Below are positions 19,203 through 28,755 of a stretch of DNA of 64,000 bases, one piece after another. Position numbers and translations under genes: made by a program. The stretch is from Flavobacteriaceae bacterium (GTDB lineage: Bacteria > Bacteroidota > Bacteroidia > Flavobacteriales > Flavobacteriaceae), in NCBI GenBank assembly GCA_013001285.1, contig JABDMU010000034.1, positions 33,221-97,220 on the forward strand, in the 5' to 3' direction. Each line of letters starts with the position of its first letter. Position 1 is the stretch's first letter. The notes beneath the pieces were generated by a model. That model was given only the letters and a program-made list of their open reading frames with translations, had not been told where the DNA came from and searched no databases.

Positions 19203-21884
19203 ATGAAAGCAAAATTACTCGTAGCATTTAGTTTTTGTCTTTGTTTACTAACCATACCAACAAACGCACAACAACTAGATAATGTACCCCAAAAAGCAGC
19301 AACAATTGGCGAATTAAATTATACATATGTGCCAAGTATTGCTAGTCAGATAAAAAATGGAACCTTCATCCATGGCGACAGAAATCCTGGCGCAGATGGA
19401 TTCCAAGCTCCACCTAAAATGAGAGGTGGAAATAATGTCGTTCCTGGGAAAGGTTCATATGGACCAGATCCATTAGTAGACGTTCAGCGCAATGCAGAAC
19501 TTTTGCCAACAAGAATGCCAGATTTGATTTTTAACCCAACTGCGGGAGTCAATTTTAATTTGGCCCCTTCTGATCCAACTGGAGCTGTAGGACGAGATTT
19601 CTATGTAGCCGCTTGGAACATTTCTTTTAGAATATTCAACAAAGATGGAACACCAGCTTCACCTATTGCATCACTAGGCACTTTATTTGGAGAGAATGTG
19701 GGTGATCCTATTGTTCTTTATGATTCTGAAGTAGATAGATATATCGTCACTCAATTTTCTGGAAGCGGATTTAGTGTTGCCATTTCGCAAACAAACGACC
19801 CAGTTAATGGCGGTTGGCACATTTACTCACCAACGAACTTTAATACTGGAGCATTTCCGGATTATACAAAATTTTCAATTTGGTCTGATGCCTATTACGT
19901 AACAGCTAATATCGGAGGTGGTAATGGTCAAGTATGGGCCATTGAACGCGATGAAATGCTCAATGGTAATCCAGCGACAATTCAAGGGTTTTTCTTACCT
20001 GGGATTATAACAAATGGATTTTACAGTCCACAAGTTTTTAATATTTCTAACGATGTTCATCCGGCAAATGGCAAGGCAACTGTAGTTTATATGGCTGATG
20101 ACGCCTGGGGAGGTGTCGCTAATGATCATTTGAAATTATGGACCATTGATGTTGACTGGGTGACACCTGCCAATTCAACTATTTCAGCGGCAACCGAAAT
20201 TCCGGTGACGGATTTTACGGGTGTATTTGATGGTGGTGGATTTTCAAATTTAACACAACCTGCGGGTGGTCCAGATATTGACTGTTTACAGGCAACAATT
20301 ATGAATCAGGCGCAATTTAGAAAATTTGGCACTCATAATTCTGCCGTCTTTAACTTTGTTGTTGATGCCGATCCAGGTGGAGGTGAATTAGCCGCAGTGC
20401 GTTGGTATGAAATGCGTCAAACCGCAGACGGACAGCCATGGACTATTCATCAAGAAGGTACGTATACAGCACCTGAAGGTCGTCATGCATTTGCCGCAAG
20501 TATGGCCATGGATGCTGCTGGCAACATTGGTATGGGGTATTCCTCTTTAGATGGCGTAAATGATGAACGCATCTCTTCGCGATATACAGGTCAGTTTGCA
20601 GGAGCTCCTTCAGGGGTTATGAACGCTGTTGAAGAGCTCATTTTCTTAAGTACGACAAATAATGGAAGTTTTAGATATGCCGATTATTCACACTTAACAG
20701 TAGATCCATCGGATGATGCTACATTCTGGTTTGACACTGAAGTTTTTGACAGTGGTGGATTAAGAAATGTCGTAGCCGCATTCCAACTAACAGCGCCTCA
20801 AGCTGATGACGTTGGGATATCTAATATAACCGCACCAGTAAATGGTGTCTTAGGTCCTACCGAAACAATTACTGTTGATGTAAGAAACTTTGGAACCAAT
20901 TCACAATCAAATATCCCTGTGAGTTATACTATTGATGGAGGTACTGCAGTTAATGATGTTTATCCAGGACCGCTTGCCGGTGGAGCCACAGATTCATTTT
21001 CGTTTGCTGTAACAGCCGATTTATCAGTAACAAATCAAACTTATACTATAGTTGCCACAACCAGTTTGGCTGGAGATGCAGATACTGGAAATGACGCGTT
21101 TACTGCTATGGTCACTAATGCAGCTGACCTTTGTGAACCAACGGCAACTTCTGGTTGTAATGTTGATGGGATTAAGAAATTTGTTCTCGGTACTATTGAT
21201 GCTGATGATGGGGCAAATGGATGTAATGGTAATGGAGCAGGATATGTTGATCGTAGAAATCTCTCTACTGATCTGGATCGTGCGACAGGAAATAACACTC
21301 ACATTCTTCAAGCACAGCATAACTGGGCTACTGCAGCTAATAACGAAGCGCTTTCAGTCTGGATCGATTTTGATGATAACGGAACCTTTGATGTTTCAGA
21401 ACGTTTGATCTCAGGCGTTGGTTTTCAAACCAATAATGCGTTAGAAGATTTCGATTTGGTCATTCCTACGAATGCCAATATGGGACCTCATGTTTTAAGA
21501 GCAAAAGCAATTGATGTTACTGCAACAGGCGATATATTAGATCCTTGTACTGACTTCTCCTTTGGTGAAGTTCATGATTATACGGTTAATATTATCGATA
21601 CTGATTTAGGTTTAGATGATCTTGAACTAGATGCATCTTTACTTGAGATCATTAGCAAGCCAAATAATCAATTCGAAATTACATTGACCACATCGTTTAG
21701 TGATAAACTGTCGTTTAGCGTTTATAATATGCTCGGACAACAATTGGTGTTCAATAATATTTCGAAAGGCAACGATGGAAAATATTCGTATCAATTAGAT
21801 ATGTCTTATGCTTCAACCGGAGTTTATATTGTAAAAATGGGACGCGGTGATAGTTTTGTTACTGGACGAATTGTCGTTGAATAA
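19203..21884 (+). CDS. type IX-secreted protein with GEVED domain and type A sorting signal
   Basis: An 893-residue exported protein. The signal peptide ends ...TIPTNAQQ (about 22). A large N-terminal region (about 100-530) is of unknown fold, followed by a CARDB-like segment (about 535-640, DVGISNITAPVNG), a GEVED domain (about 690-800, VWIDFDDNGTFDVSERL ending in DFSFGEVHDY) and a type A C-terminal sorting domain (about 815-893, LSFSVYNMLGQQL to STGVYIVKM). It is expected to cross the outer membrane through the T9SS used for gliding. Catalytic activity is not evident. Confidence 0.88.
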   Translation: MKAKLLVAFSFCLCLLTIPTNAQQLDNVPQKAATIGELNYTYVPSIASQIKNGTFIHGDRNPGADGFQAPPKMRGGNNVVPGKGSYGPDPLVDVQRNAELLPTRMPDLIFNPTAGVNFNLAPSDPTGAVGRDFYVAAWNISFRIFNKDGTPASPIASLGTLFGENVGDPIVLYDSEVDRYIVTQFSGSGFSVAISQTNDPVNGGWHIYSPTNFNTGAFPDYTKFSIWSDAYYVTANIGGGNGQVWAIERDEMLNGNPATIQGFFLPGIITNGFYSPQVFNISNDVHPANGKATVVYMADDAWGGVANDHLKLWTIDVDWVTPANSTISAATEIPVTDFTGVFDGGGFSNLTQPAGGPDIDCLQATIMNQAQFRKFGTHNSAVFNFVVDADPGGGELAAVRWYEMRQTADGQPWTIHQEGTYTAPEGRHAFAASMAMDAAGNIGMGYSSLDGVNDERISSRYTGQFAGAPSGVMNAVEELIFLSTTNNGSFRYADYSHLTVDPSDDATFWFDTEVFDSGGLRNVVAAFQLTAPQADDVGISNITAPVNGVLGPTETITVDVRNFGTNSQSNIPVSYTIDGGTAVNDVYPGPLAGGATDSFSFAVTADLSVTNQTYTIVATTSLAGDADTGNDAFTAMVTNAADLCEPTATSGCNVDGIKKFVLGTIDADDGANGCNGNGAGYVDRRNLSTDLDRATGNNTHILQAQHNWATAANNEALSVWIDFDDNGTFDVSERLISGVGFQTNNALEDFDLVIPTNANMGPHVLRAKAIDVTATGDILDPCTDFSFGEVHDYTVNIIDTDLGLDDLELDASLLEIISKPNNQFEITLTTSFSDKLSFSVYNMLGQQLVFNNISKGNDGKYSYQLDMSYASTGVYIVKMGRGDSFVTGRIVVE

Positions 21885-21907
21885 TCATTAATTTTCTATA
21901 AAAAAAA

Positions 21908-21935
21908 AGAGAAGGAAATCCCTTCTCTTTTTTTT
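21908..21935. terminator. bidirectional terminator
   Basis: A stem AGAGAAGG/CCTTCTCT with a 5-base loop has T on the right and A on the left, so it can end both the type IX-sorted protein transcript and the convergent lipoprotein transcript. Confidence 0.85.
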
Positions 21936-21953
21936 GTAATCATATTTCGATTT

Positions 21954-22322
21954 TTATGTACCAGCCTTTATTTCTGTTAGCTCAACGGGTTGAATGTTAG
22001 GGCATCTGTTAGGCATTCTTAAACCTCGAAATTTCACATAGACCTTGGCATCATTCGATTTAAAAGAAGCGAATTTTTCAGCATCAAAATTTATTGGATC
22101 GTACATTAAGTTTTTCTTTTCATCAACAAGGATATAATTGCATTTACTGTCTTCTTGATATTTAACCGAAGCTAATATATAGCCATCAGCTACTAATTTT
22201 GAATCGTCCATAGTTTCTATAGCTTTGGTTTCTTGTTCGTTTGTTGCAGCTGATTTTGCAGAATCGCAACCAGCGGTCGTTGCAAGAAATAAAAAGATTG
22301 ACATTTTAAAAAACAAAATCAT
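21954..22322 (-). CDS. small predicted lipoprotein
   Basis: About 122 residues from the ATG at 22322. The hydrophobic signal ends in LATTAGC, a lipobox, followed by an acidic mature domain of about 100 residues with two further Cys (SKCNY, NRCPN) that might form a disulfide. Further ATG codons at 22352 and 22304 leave the start uncertain. No known domain is recognised. It is downstream of the large outer-membrane protein gene on the same strand and may be cotranscribed with it. Confidence 0.6.
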   Translation of the reverse strand: MILFFKMSIFLFLATTAGCDSAKSAATNEQETKAIETMDDSKLVADGYILASVKYQEDSKCNYILVDEKKNLMYDPINFDAEKFASFKSNDAKVYVKFRGLRMPNRCPNIQPVELTEIKAGT

Positions 22323-22378
22323 AATGTAAAAGTTTAAGGTTATGAATTTCAATTTACAAAAAATGTGCCTAAATGGAT

Positions 22379-25300
22379 TTAGAAGTAAGCTTTTAGCTGA
22401 ATACTACCTGTATGGATGGCCTTACTGGTTTCAGATTTTCTTCCGAAGTAATTGAGATTAAGATCAAGAAATTTGGTCAATTTCTTCTGTGCGATTAAAT
22501 TCCAGGTGAAGTTTTTTCCAGGTTGTAACCCTTCCATCATCTGGTAACCAACAGGAGAATTAGCATTGCCGCTGAAATCATTGGAAAAGAAATTGAACTC
22601 CCCACTAATAGCTGCTTTTTGATTATTGGAAACGGCAAACGAAAGACCATACTTTTGCTGCCTTAATGTTTCCATATCACCAATGGTATTGTCCTTAGAA
22701 CTGAACTGGTAAAATACATCAAACCGTATCGCATCATTTAATAAATACGATAGTTTTGGATTTAGTCTCACTTCATCGATCTTGAAATTCTTTGTTGGGA
22801 AATTTTCGCTTTCACTCTCATTTTGGTCAAAAGCGGAAAATAGTTTGACCAACCAGCTTTTATAAAGGAGATGCGTAAAATCGAATTGGTGACTTTTCAG
22901 TTTGTTTTCAATATAACCAACAGATAAAACGCTTCTAGATTCATTAGAAAGGAAGGTATATGAAGTTGTATAGTGCTGTTTTCCCCGATTAAAAAATAAG
23001 GTGTTTCTGAAATTTAATTGAAGCCCTAATTGATCTGCTGTGGTGTTTTCAAATGGATTTAAATTGAAGTTATTCCCATTTCGCCTTACCTTTCTATCGA
23101 TGAGATAAGCAGTTTGATTGTAAAACTTAGTCCAAACAGAAGCTGGTTTCGCATTTACATTTGCCCATTGTTGCGGATTAATAGTGAGGGTTTGACTAAG
23201 TCTGTTTTGATGCGTTTTTAGAAAAATCTGATTTGGTAATAATACTCTAATATAACTGCCTTGATCCTGAAATTGAGCAATTTCAAATTCTTCAAGCTCC
23301 TGAATGCCATTGTTGTTATAGTCTATCCAGGTATAGGCACCCTGTCCGGGTTCTACTTCAATATATGTAAATTCCTGTTGAGGTAATGTTCCTGAATTGG
23401 TTTCAAAAACAGTATTCCATTGCATTAGTTGTTGAATGAATTTCTGAGAATATTGTAATCTGGAATTTAAGGACTGTTCGTCTTCAATAGTCTCATCTTC
23501 GTATGACAACGTTCTATAATTCACAAAAAGCCCCAAATTCGAATTTTTATTTTGAATGATCTTCGATTTTACAAAATAGGTGTTCGACGCGTTAACACGT
23601 TCAAGTTGGTTATTTCGGATACTGTCATTGATCCTAAATTTGTAGCCAATTTCAACAAAAAGTTTGGTGCTATCACCAATCCCAGTAAATAGTTCATAGG
23701 TTGCAAACTTCTGACTTAGTTCTGATAGTTCGTTTGTTGACCTATCTACTTGCTCATTATCTTCTAAGGCTATTTTTGAACCAATCCAGCCTTTGTTATA
23801 GCGATATACAAACCGATTAAAAGATCGAAGAAAAGTAGATTTATTTGATGTAGAATTTGCTGTTAGGTAACTTGAATTAGAAAAAATATTAAATCTGTTC
23901 ATTTTCAAACTTGCAGCTAATACATGTCTGTTTCCATTAAAGTTGTTTGCAAAGTTCAAATGCTCAAATTGATACGAAGCTATTCCTTTTTTCGGATGCA
24001 TAAGTTCGATACCTGATGTGGCAAAAATTTGGTTGCCTAACCCGTTTATATTTTGACTAGAGGTAGGCTGATCAATATTCCAATCGCGAATGAATTCAGG
24101 TCGATATAACCTTTCTATAGTTCTAAAATTGTCATCAATGTAATCGCCATCAAAAATGGCATTGATGTTCCATAAACTATCTGATTTCTTCAAAAATTGA
24201 TTAACAGAAAATTTGGCAGCTACACCATCGTTATTTGAATCGTCTGTATCTGAAAATAAATTGAGGTCATTTTTGCTTGCAGCCAGTTCAAAACCGATGT
24301 TCGTTTTTTCTGATGGCTGGTAGGTTCCATTAAAAACTGCAATTTGCAACTTGGTAGGTGCGATGAGTTGAATAATTGGCGCGTATCGTCCTTGAGGAAC
24401 GCCATTTATAGGTGCTATGTACTCGAAAATGGTAGAGAGGCCACTAGTATTACTAACTATATAATCTCCTTGATTGTCGCCTACTAACGTGAATTTTACG
24501 CTAAACAGCTCGTCATCCGGATCGCTGGAAAAAACAAAGACCTCTTCATTATTGATGATCTCCTTTCTGTAAAGCACTCTATTTTCATTAAAAGGCTCTG
24601 GAATTGCTGAGGGTGCTATCATTAATGAATTATCATCACCAGCATCTGCTAATATTTGAACTTGTTCTTCGGATAGGTTTTGCTGCAAGGGTTGATTTTT
24701 AGCGTCGTTCTCATTGTATACAGAAACGCCTAGTTTGAGTTTCTCCGTTTCGTAATTGGCACCTCCAAAAGCCACAAGACGTGAATAATTGCGATCGCTA
24801 AATTGATAGTCTACCGTTATTCGCATTTCTGAAGTCACAGGAAACGTTGAATTAAAAATGATCTCACCTGCATTATAGTCAATGATATAGTCCTTGTTTT
24901 CACCGCGTTCAAGTAAAAGGCCGTTTACATAAACCATTTCACTTCCTGAGACAATGAGTACGAATAGTTCCCCATTTGGACCTTGTAATTTATAGGGTCC
25001 TTGATTTCCTTCCTGAGCGCGAAACTGACTCGTTGCAAATTGCCCTCTTACCAGAGCACCAGAAGCTGTCATTTGAGTTTTAGATTCAGGATGGTCTAAA
25101 TTAACGGCAACAGATAGTCCTTGTACGCGTTTGGAAAAATTTGCATAATAGGAGCCTTTATTGGTAAGATCGATATCACCAGCTCTAATTTTCCATTTAT
25201 CGCTAAATAATTCAATAAAGACTTGATCAAATTCATCAAGACGCTGCGAATAGCCGCTTTCCTGCAATGGAATGTTAGCATCTTGAATAGAAGCCCGAAG

Positions 25301-25813
25301 GGAGACCTTATCATTTAATTTACCCGTGATCTGCAGATCTAATTCGCTATTTAAAACCGAGTTTTGATTATTTCCTATGGTAACACCTCGACTTATACTT
25401 CCGGAGGTACTAAGGCCGTCAAATGGCGTGAATGAGGTACTTTCACTGGGCTGTGAAAGCTTATACAATTTATCGAGATCCTTAGTGTCCTCAACAATAA
25501 TGCTTCTGTCAAGTTGGTTGTAGGTTTTTGTTAAAAATTCAGGATATCTTAAATATTCAATGATGATCGAATCATTTGTGACAGTCCTATTAAACGTTAA
25601 TACTGCTTTCGAATAATCTATAATGTAAAGGGTGGAATCAATTAATTCCCCAAATTTATCTTTGACTATAAAGCGTGAAGGATTAATGCTAACGCTATCA
25701 ATCACTATAGTATCTCTTACTGATACTTTTTTTGATCTGTAATTGGACGATTGCTCCTGAGCCAGAGCAAAGAAACACATCAAAAATAATACAATCGATA
25801 GTCTATATTTCAT
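22379..25813 (-). CDS. very large outer-membrane beta-barrel-like protein of unknown function
   Basis: A 1144-residue exported protein with signal peptide MKYRLSIVLFLMCFFALAQ. Residues about 30-330 contain a block (SGSISRGVTIGNNQN, LQITGKLNDKVSLRASIQD, KWKIRAGDIDL) that recalls N-terminal sequences of the type IX translocon protein SprA. The remainder alternates polar and aromatic residues as in a beta-barrel and ends in an aromatic residue (QLKAYF), usual for outer-membrane insertion. It is far shorter than SprA, so it is not that protein. Function is unknown. Confidence 0.7.
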   Translation of the reverse strand: MKYRLSIVLFLMCFFALAQEQSSNYRSKKVSVRDTIVIDSVSINPSRFIVKDKFGELIDSTLYIIDYSKAVLTFNRTVTNDSIIIEYLRYPEFLTKTYNQLDRSIIVEDTKDLDKLYKLSQPSESTSFTPFDGLSTSGSISRGVTIGNNQNSVLNSELDLQITGKLNDKVSLRASIQDANIPLQESGYSQRLDEFDQVFIELFSDKWKIRAGDIDLTNKGSYYANFSKRVQGLSVAVNLDHPESKTQMTASGALVRGQFATSQFRAQEGNQGPYKLQGPNGELFVLIVSGSEMVYVNGLLLERGENKDYIIDYNAGEIIFNSTFPVTSEMRITVDYQFSDRNYSRLVAFGGANYETEKLKLGVSVYNENDAKNQPLQQNLSEEQVQILADAGDDNSLMIAPSAIPEPFNENRVLYRKEIINNEEVFVFSSDPDDELFSVKFTLVGDNQGDYIVSNTSGLSTIFEYIAPINGVPQGRYAPIIQLIAPTKLQIAVFNGTYQPSEKTNIGFELAASKNDLNLFSDTDDSNNDGVAAKFSVNQFLKKSDSLWNINAIFDGDYIDDNFRTIERLYRPEFIRDWNIDQPTSSQNINGLGNQIFATSGIELMHPKKGIASYQFEHLNFANNFNGNRHVLAASLKMNRFNIFSNSSYLTANSTSNKSTFLRSFNRFVYRYNKGWIGSKIALEDNEQVDRSTNELSELSQKFATYELFTGIGDSTKLFVEIGYKFRINDSIRNNQLERVNASNTYFVKSKIIQNKNSNLGLFVNYRTLSYEDETIEDEQSLNSRLQYSQKFIQQLMQWNTVFETNSGTLPQQEFTYIEVEPGQGAYTWIDYNNNGIQELEEFEIAQFQDQGSYIRVLLPNQIFLKTHQNRLSQTLTINPQQWANVNAKPASVWTKFYNQTAYLIDRKVRRNGNNFNLNPFENTTADQLGLQLNFRNTLFFNRGKQHYTTSYTFLSNESRSVLSVGYIENKLKSHQFDFTHLLYKSWLVKLFSAFDQNESESENFPTKNFKIDEVRLNPKLSYLLNDAIRFDVFYQFSSKDNTIGDMETLRQQKYGLSFAVSNNQKAAISGEFNFFSNDFSGNANSPVGYQMMEGLQPGKNFTWNLIAQKKLTKFLDLNLNYFGRKSETSKAIHTGSIQLKAYF

Positions 25814-25932
25814 CTTATTGTAAAACTAAAAACCTTGTAAAATATTTTGTTGATAGTTTTCGTTAAATCTGTTCAAATTATATGGTATAAAAGTACAGCA
25901 TTATTTATTTTAGCTAAAATTCAATAAAAAGC

Positions 25933-26691
25933 ATGGAAATAGTATCCTACAACGTCAACGGAATTCGTGCAGCCATTAACAAAGGGTTTATCGATTGGCT
26001 AAATAAAGAAAGTCCGGATGTTGTTTGTCTTCAAGAAATTAAAGCGATGAAAGAACAGCTCGATCTGTCATTATTTGAAGCTGCTGGATATGAACACAAT
26101 TATTGGTATAGTGCTCAGAAAAAAGGCTACAGTGGCGTTGCTATATTAAGTAAGCATAAACCTGATCATGTAGAATTTGGTACTGGAATTGAACACATGG
26201 ATTTTGAAGGTCGTAATTTAAGGGTAGATATCAATGACATTTCCATTATGAGTATGTATTTGCCTTCAGGCACAAATTCGAAACGTTTGGATTATAAGTT
26301 TCAGTACATGGATGAAATTCAGAATTATTTATCAGAATTGAGAAAATCATTTCCGAATTTAATTGTTTGTGGCGATTATAATATTTGCCACCAAGAGATC
26401 GACATTCATAATCCAAAAATGAAAGGTGTTTCAGGCTTCCTTCCAGAAGAACGACAATGGATTGGCGAATTTATTGATAGTGGCTTTATCGACTCTTTCA
26501 GGCATCTCAATACAGATGTACAAAAATACAGTTGGTGGAGTTATCGCGCTAACGCTCGAGCTAATAATAAAGGCTGGCGTTTAGATTATGCAATGGCTTC
26601 AGATCCATTAAAAAAGCGCTTAAAAAAAGCAGAAATATTAAATGATGCTTATCACAGCGATCATTGTCCGATATTTTTAGAAATAGATTAA
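25933..26691 (+). CDS. xth: exodeoxyribonuclease III (AP endonuclease)
   Basis: A 252-residue EEP-fold nuclease for base-excision repair that cuts at abasic sites and trims 3' blocks. Conserved residues are visible: Asn in YNVNGIRA, Glu in CLQEIKA, Asp-Asn in CGDYNICH and the terminal Asp-His in YHSDHCPIF. It is the first of three genes, with the OmpA-like gene 11 bases downstream. Confidence 0.93.
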   Translation: MEIVSYNVNGIRAAINKGFIDWLNKESPDVVCLQEIKAMKEQLDLSLFEAAGYEHNYWYSAQKKGYSGVAILSKHKPDHVEFGTGIEHMDFEGRNLRVDINDISIMSMYLPSGTNSKRLDYKFQYMDEIQNYLSELRKSFPNLIVCGDYNICHQEIDIHNPKMKGVSGFLPEERQWIGEFIDSGFIDSFRHLNTDVQKYSWWSYRANARANNKGWRLDYAMASDPLKKRLKKAEILNDAYHSDHCPIFLEID

Positions 26692-26701
26692 TAAATATAC
26701 T

Positions 26702-27661
26702 ATGATAAAAAAGTTTGTTTTAATAGCACTGATCATGGGCTTCGTAAGCTCATGTGTATCACCAAAGGTTTATAAAGATCTTGAAGATAAATATACAGCA
26801 TTAAAAAAAGAAAATCGAAGCCTAGCTGACGAAAATAAAAGACTACAAGAAACGAGAACAATGTTGCAAAATGATCTCAATGCTTTAGTTAAAAATTATG
26901 ATGAGGCCCTTGCCGAGAATAGCAAAATGAAAAATGAATTGGCCGCTCTAAGATCATCTTACGATAATCTTTCAAATTCTTACGATGCTTTGGAGAAGAA
27001 CAGTTCGGCTGCAATTGCTGAAAATGCAAAAAAAAATAGAGAATTATTAGCTCAACTAGAGGCTAAAGAACAAGCCCTAGCTGCCGAAAATCAGCGACTT
27101 GAAAAGTTAAAGAAAGAATTAGAGGCACGCTCAAATCGTGTTGAAGAATTGGAGGGATTAATTGCGGCAAAAGATGCTGCTATGAGCAAATTAAAGGACG
27201 CTATTTCTCGTGCATTAACAGATTTTGAAGGGAAAGGATTAACCATTGAACAACGCGATGGTAAGGTTTATGTCTCTATGGAGAATAAATTATTATTTAG
27301 TTCAGGAAGTTGGGCTGTTGGTTCTGAGGGTAGAAAAGCAGTACAACAACTTGGAAATGTATTAGCAGATAATCCGGAGATCGCTATTTTAATTGAAGGG
27401 CATACTGATAATGTGCCATATTCAGGAAATAGCACGCTTTCAGGTAATTGGGATCTGTCTACAAAACGCGCGACAGCAATAGTTAACATTCTGCAAGAGA
27501 ACTCACGAATAAATCCTGAAAATTTAACAGCTGCTGGTCGTGGTGAGCACTCTCCAGTTGCGTCAAATGCAACATCTACTGGTAAGGCCAAAAACAGAAG
27601 AATAGAAGTGATTCTTACACCGAAACTTGATGAGATCGCTAAACTCTTAAACGATATTTAA
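26702..27661 (+). CDS. OmpA-family coiled-coil lipoprotein
   Basis: A 319-residue lipoprotein with lipobox Cys18 in GFVSSC. A long coiled coil (about 22-165) is followed by an OmpA peptidoglycan-binding domain (about 190-310), with IEGHTDNVPY, the AxxR-type LSTKRATAIV segment and KNRRIEVIL visible. It should tether the outer membrane to the cell wall. It overlaps the next gene by one base (TAATG), so translational coupling is likely. Confidence 0.9.
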   Translation: MIKKFVLIALIMGFVSSCVSPKVYKDLEDKYTALKKENRSLADENKRLQETRTMLQNDLNALVKNYDEALAENSKMKNELAALRSSYDNLSNSYDALEKNSSAAIAENAKKNRELLAQLEAKEQALAAENQRLEKLKKELEARSNRVEELEGLIAAKDAAMSKLKDAISRALTDFEGKGLTIEQRDGKVYVSMENKLLFSSGSWAVGSEGRKAVQQLGNVLADNPEIAILIEGHTDNVPYSGNSTLSGNWDLSTKRATAIVNILQENSRINPENLTAAGRGEHSPVASNATSTGKAKNRRIEVILTPKLDEIAKLLNDI

Positions 27662-28698
27662 TGAAGTATACAAGGCTTCCAAACACCCAAGTAGAGGTTA
27701 GTAAAATTTGCCTAGGGTCAATGACATGGGGCAATCAAAATACAGAAGCAGAAGGCCATGAGCAATTAGATTATGCCCTTGATCAAGGCGTGAATTTTAT
27801 TGATACTGCCGAATTATATCCGGTACCTGCAAATGCTCAAACTCATGGAAGAACAAGCAAGATCATAGGAACCTGGTTAAAAAAACGAAACACTAGAGAT
27901 AAAGTTATCATTGCTTCTAAGATTGCAGGACCTGGGGATTATACGGCTCATATTAGAACTACTGGATTTAGTCCAAGCTCAATTCGAGAAGCCGTTGATC
28001 TGGAATTAAAAAGACTACAAACCGATTATATAGACCTGTACCAATTGCATTGGCCAGAACGACAAACGAACACATTTGGGGTTCGAGATTATAGGCATAA
28101 TTCAAATGACCCATGGACGGATAATTTCAGATCTATTTTGGAAACCTTAGACGAGCTCTTGCAGGCTGGAAAAATTAGGCATGTGGGATTATCCAATGAA
28201 AAGGCTTGGGGAACGATGCGTTATTTGGAAGAATCTAAGGAAAATGATCTTCCAAGAATGATAACCATTCAAAATGCCTATTCTATGCTCAACAGAACCT
28301 TTGAAGGAGACCTTGCTGAAATTGCCATGAGGGAAAACATTGGCTTGTTACCCTATTCACCATTGGCCTTTGGGGTATTAACTGGAAAGTACATTGAAGG
28401 GACTGCGGCACCAAATGCTAGATTGAAACTGTTTGAACGTTTTTCGCGATATAGTAGTGCTGAGGCAACTGAGGCTACAAGAAAGTATTTGCAGTTGGCG
28501 AAAAATCACAACATCAGTCTCACCCAAATGGCCTTGGCATTTGTAAATCAACAACCCTTTGTGACTTCAAATATTATTGGCGCAACTACTTTAGAGCAGT
28601 TAAAGGAAAATATAGACAGTATTAATGTTCATTTAGATGATGAACTTATTGAAGAGATCAATAGCATACACAATAGCATTCCTAATCCTGCGCCCTAA
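27661..28698 (+). CDS. NADP-dependent aldo/keto reductase (Tas-like)
   Basis: A 345-residue TIM-barrel oxidoreductase. The catalytic tetrad is visible: Asp in FIDTAELYP, Tyr within the same segment, Lys in VIIASKI and His in LYQLHWP. The cofactor-binding C-terminal segment is around SNIIGATTLEQL. The length and the sequence LGSMTWGNQNTEAE match Tas/YajO-like reductases acting on aldehydes. It shares an operon with xth and the OmpA-like gene; no functional link is apparent. Confidence 0.9.
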   Translation: MKYTRLPNTQVEVSKICLGSMTWGNQNTEAEGHEQLDYALDQGVNFIDTAELYPVPANAQTHGRTSKIIGTWLKKRNTRDKVIIASKIAGPGDYTAHIRTTGFSPSSIREAVDLELKRLQTDYIDLYQLHWPERQTNTFGVRDYRHNSNDPWTDNFRSILETLDELLQAGKIRHVGLSNEKAWGTMRYLEESKENDLPRMITIQNAYSMLNRTFEGDLAEIAMRENIGLLPYSPLAFGVLTGKYIEGTAAPNARLKLFERFSRYSSAEATEATRKYLQLAKNHNISLTQMALAFVNQQPFVTSNIIGATTLEQLKENIDSINVHLDDELIEEINSIHNSIPNPAP

Positions 28699-28721
28699 TC
28701 GTAGAAATATATAAAACCAAA

Positions 28722-28755
28722 AAAGCCTTGCTCAAACAGAACAAGGCTTTTTTTT
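28722..28755. terminator. bidirectional terminator between the reductase and ribonuclease G genes
   Basis: A perfect 9-bp stem AAAGCCTTG/CAAGGCTTT with an 11-base loop is followed by eight T (28748-28755) and preceded by A residues, so it can serve both convergent transcripts. Confidence 0.88.

Noticed and set aside
22379..25813. Naming the large outer-membrane protein SprA
   Set aside because: SprA is about 2,400 residues; this is 1,144 and only the N-terminal third looks similar.
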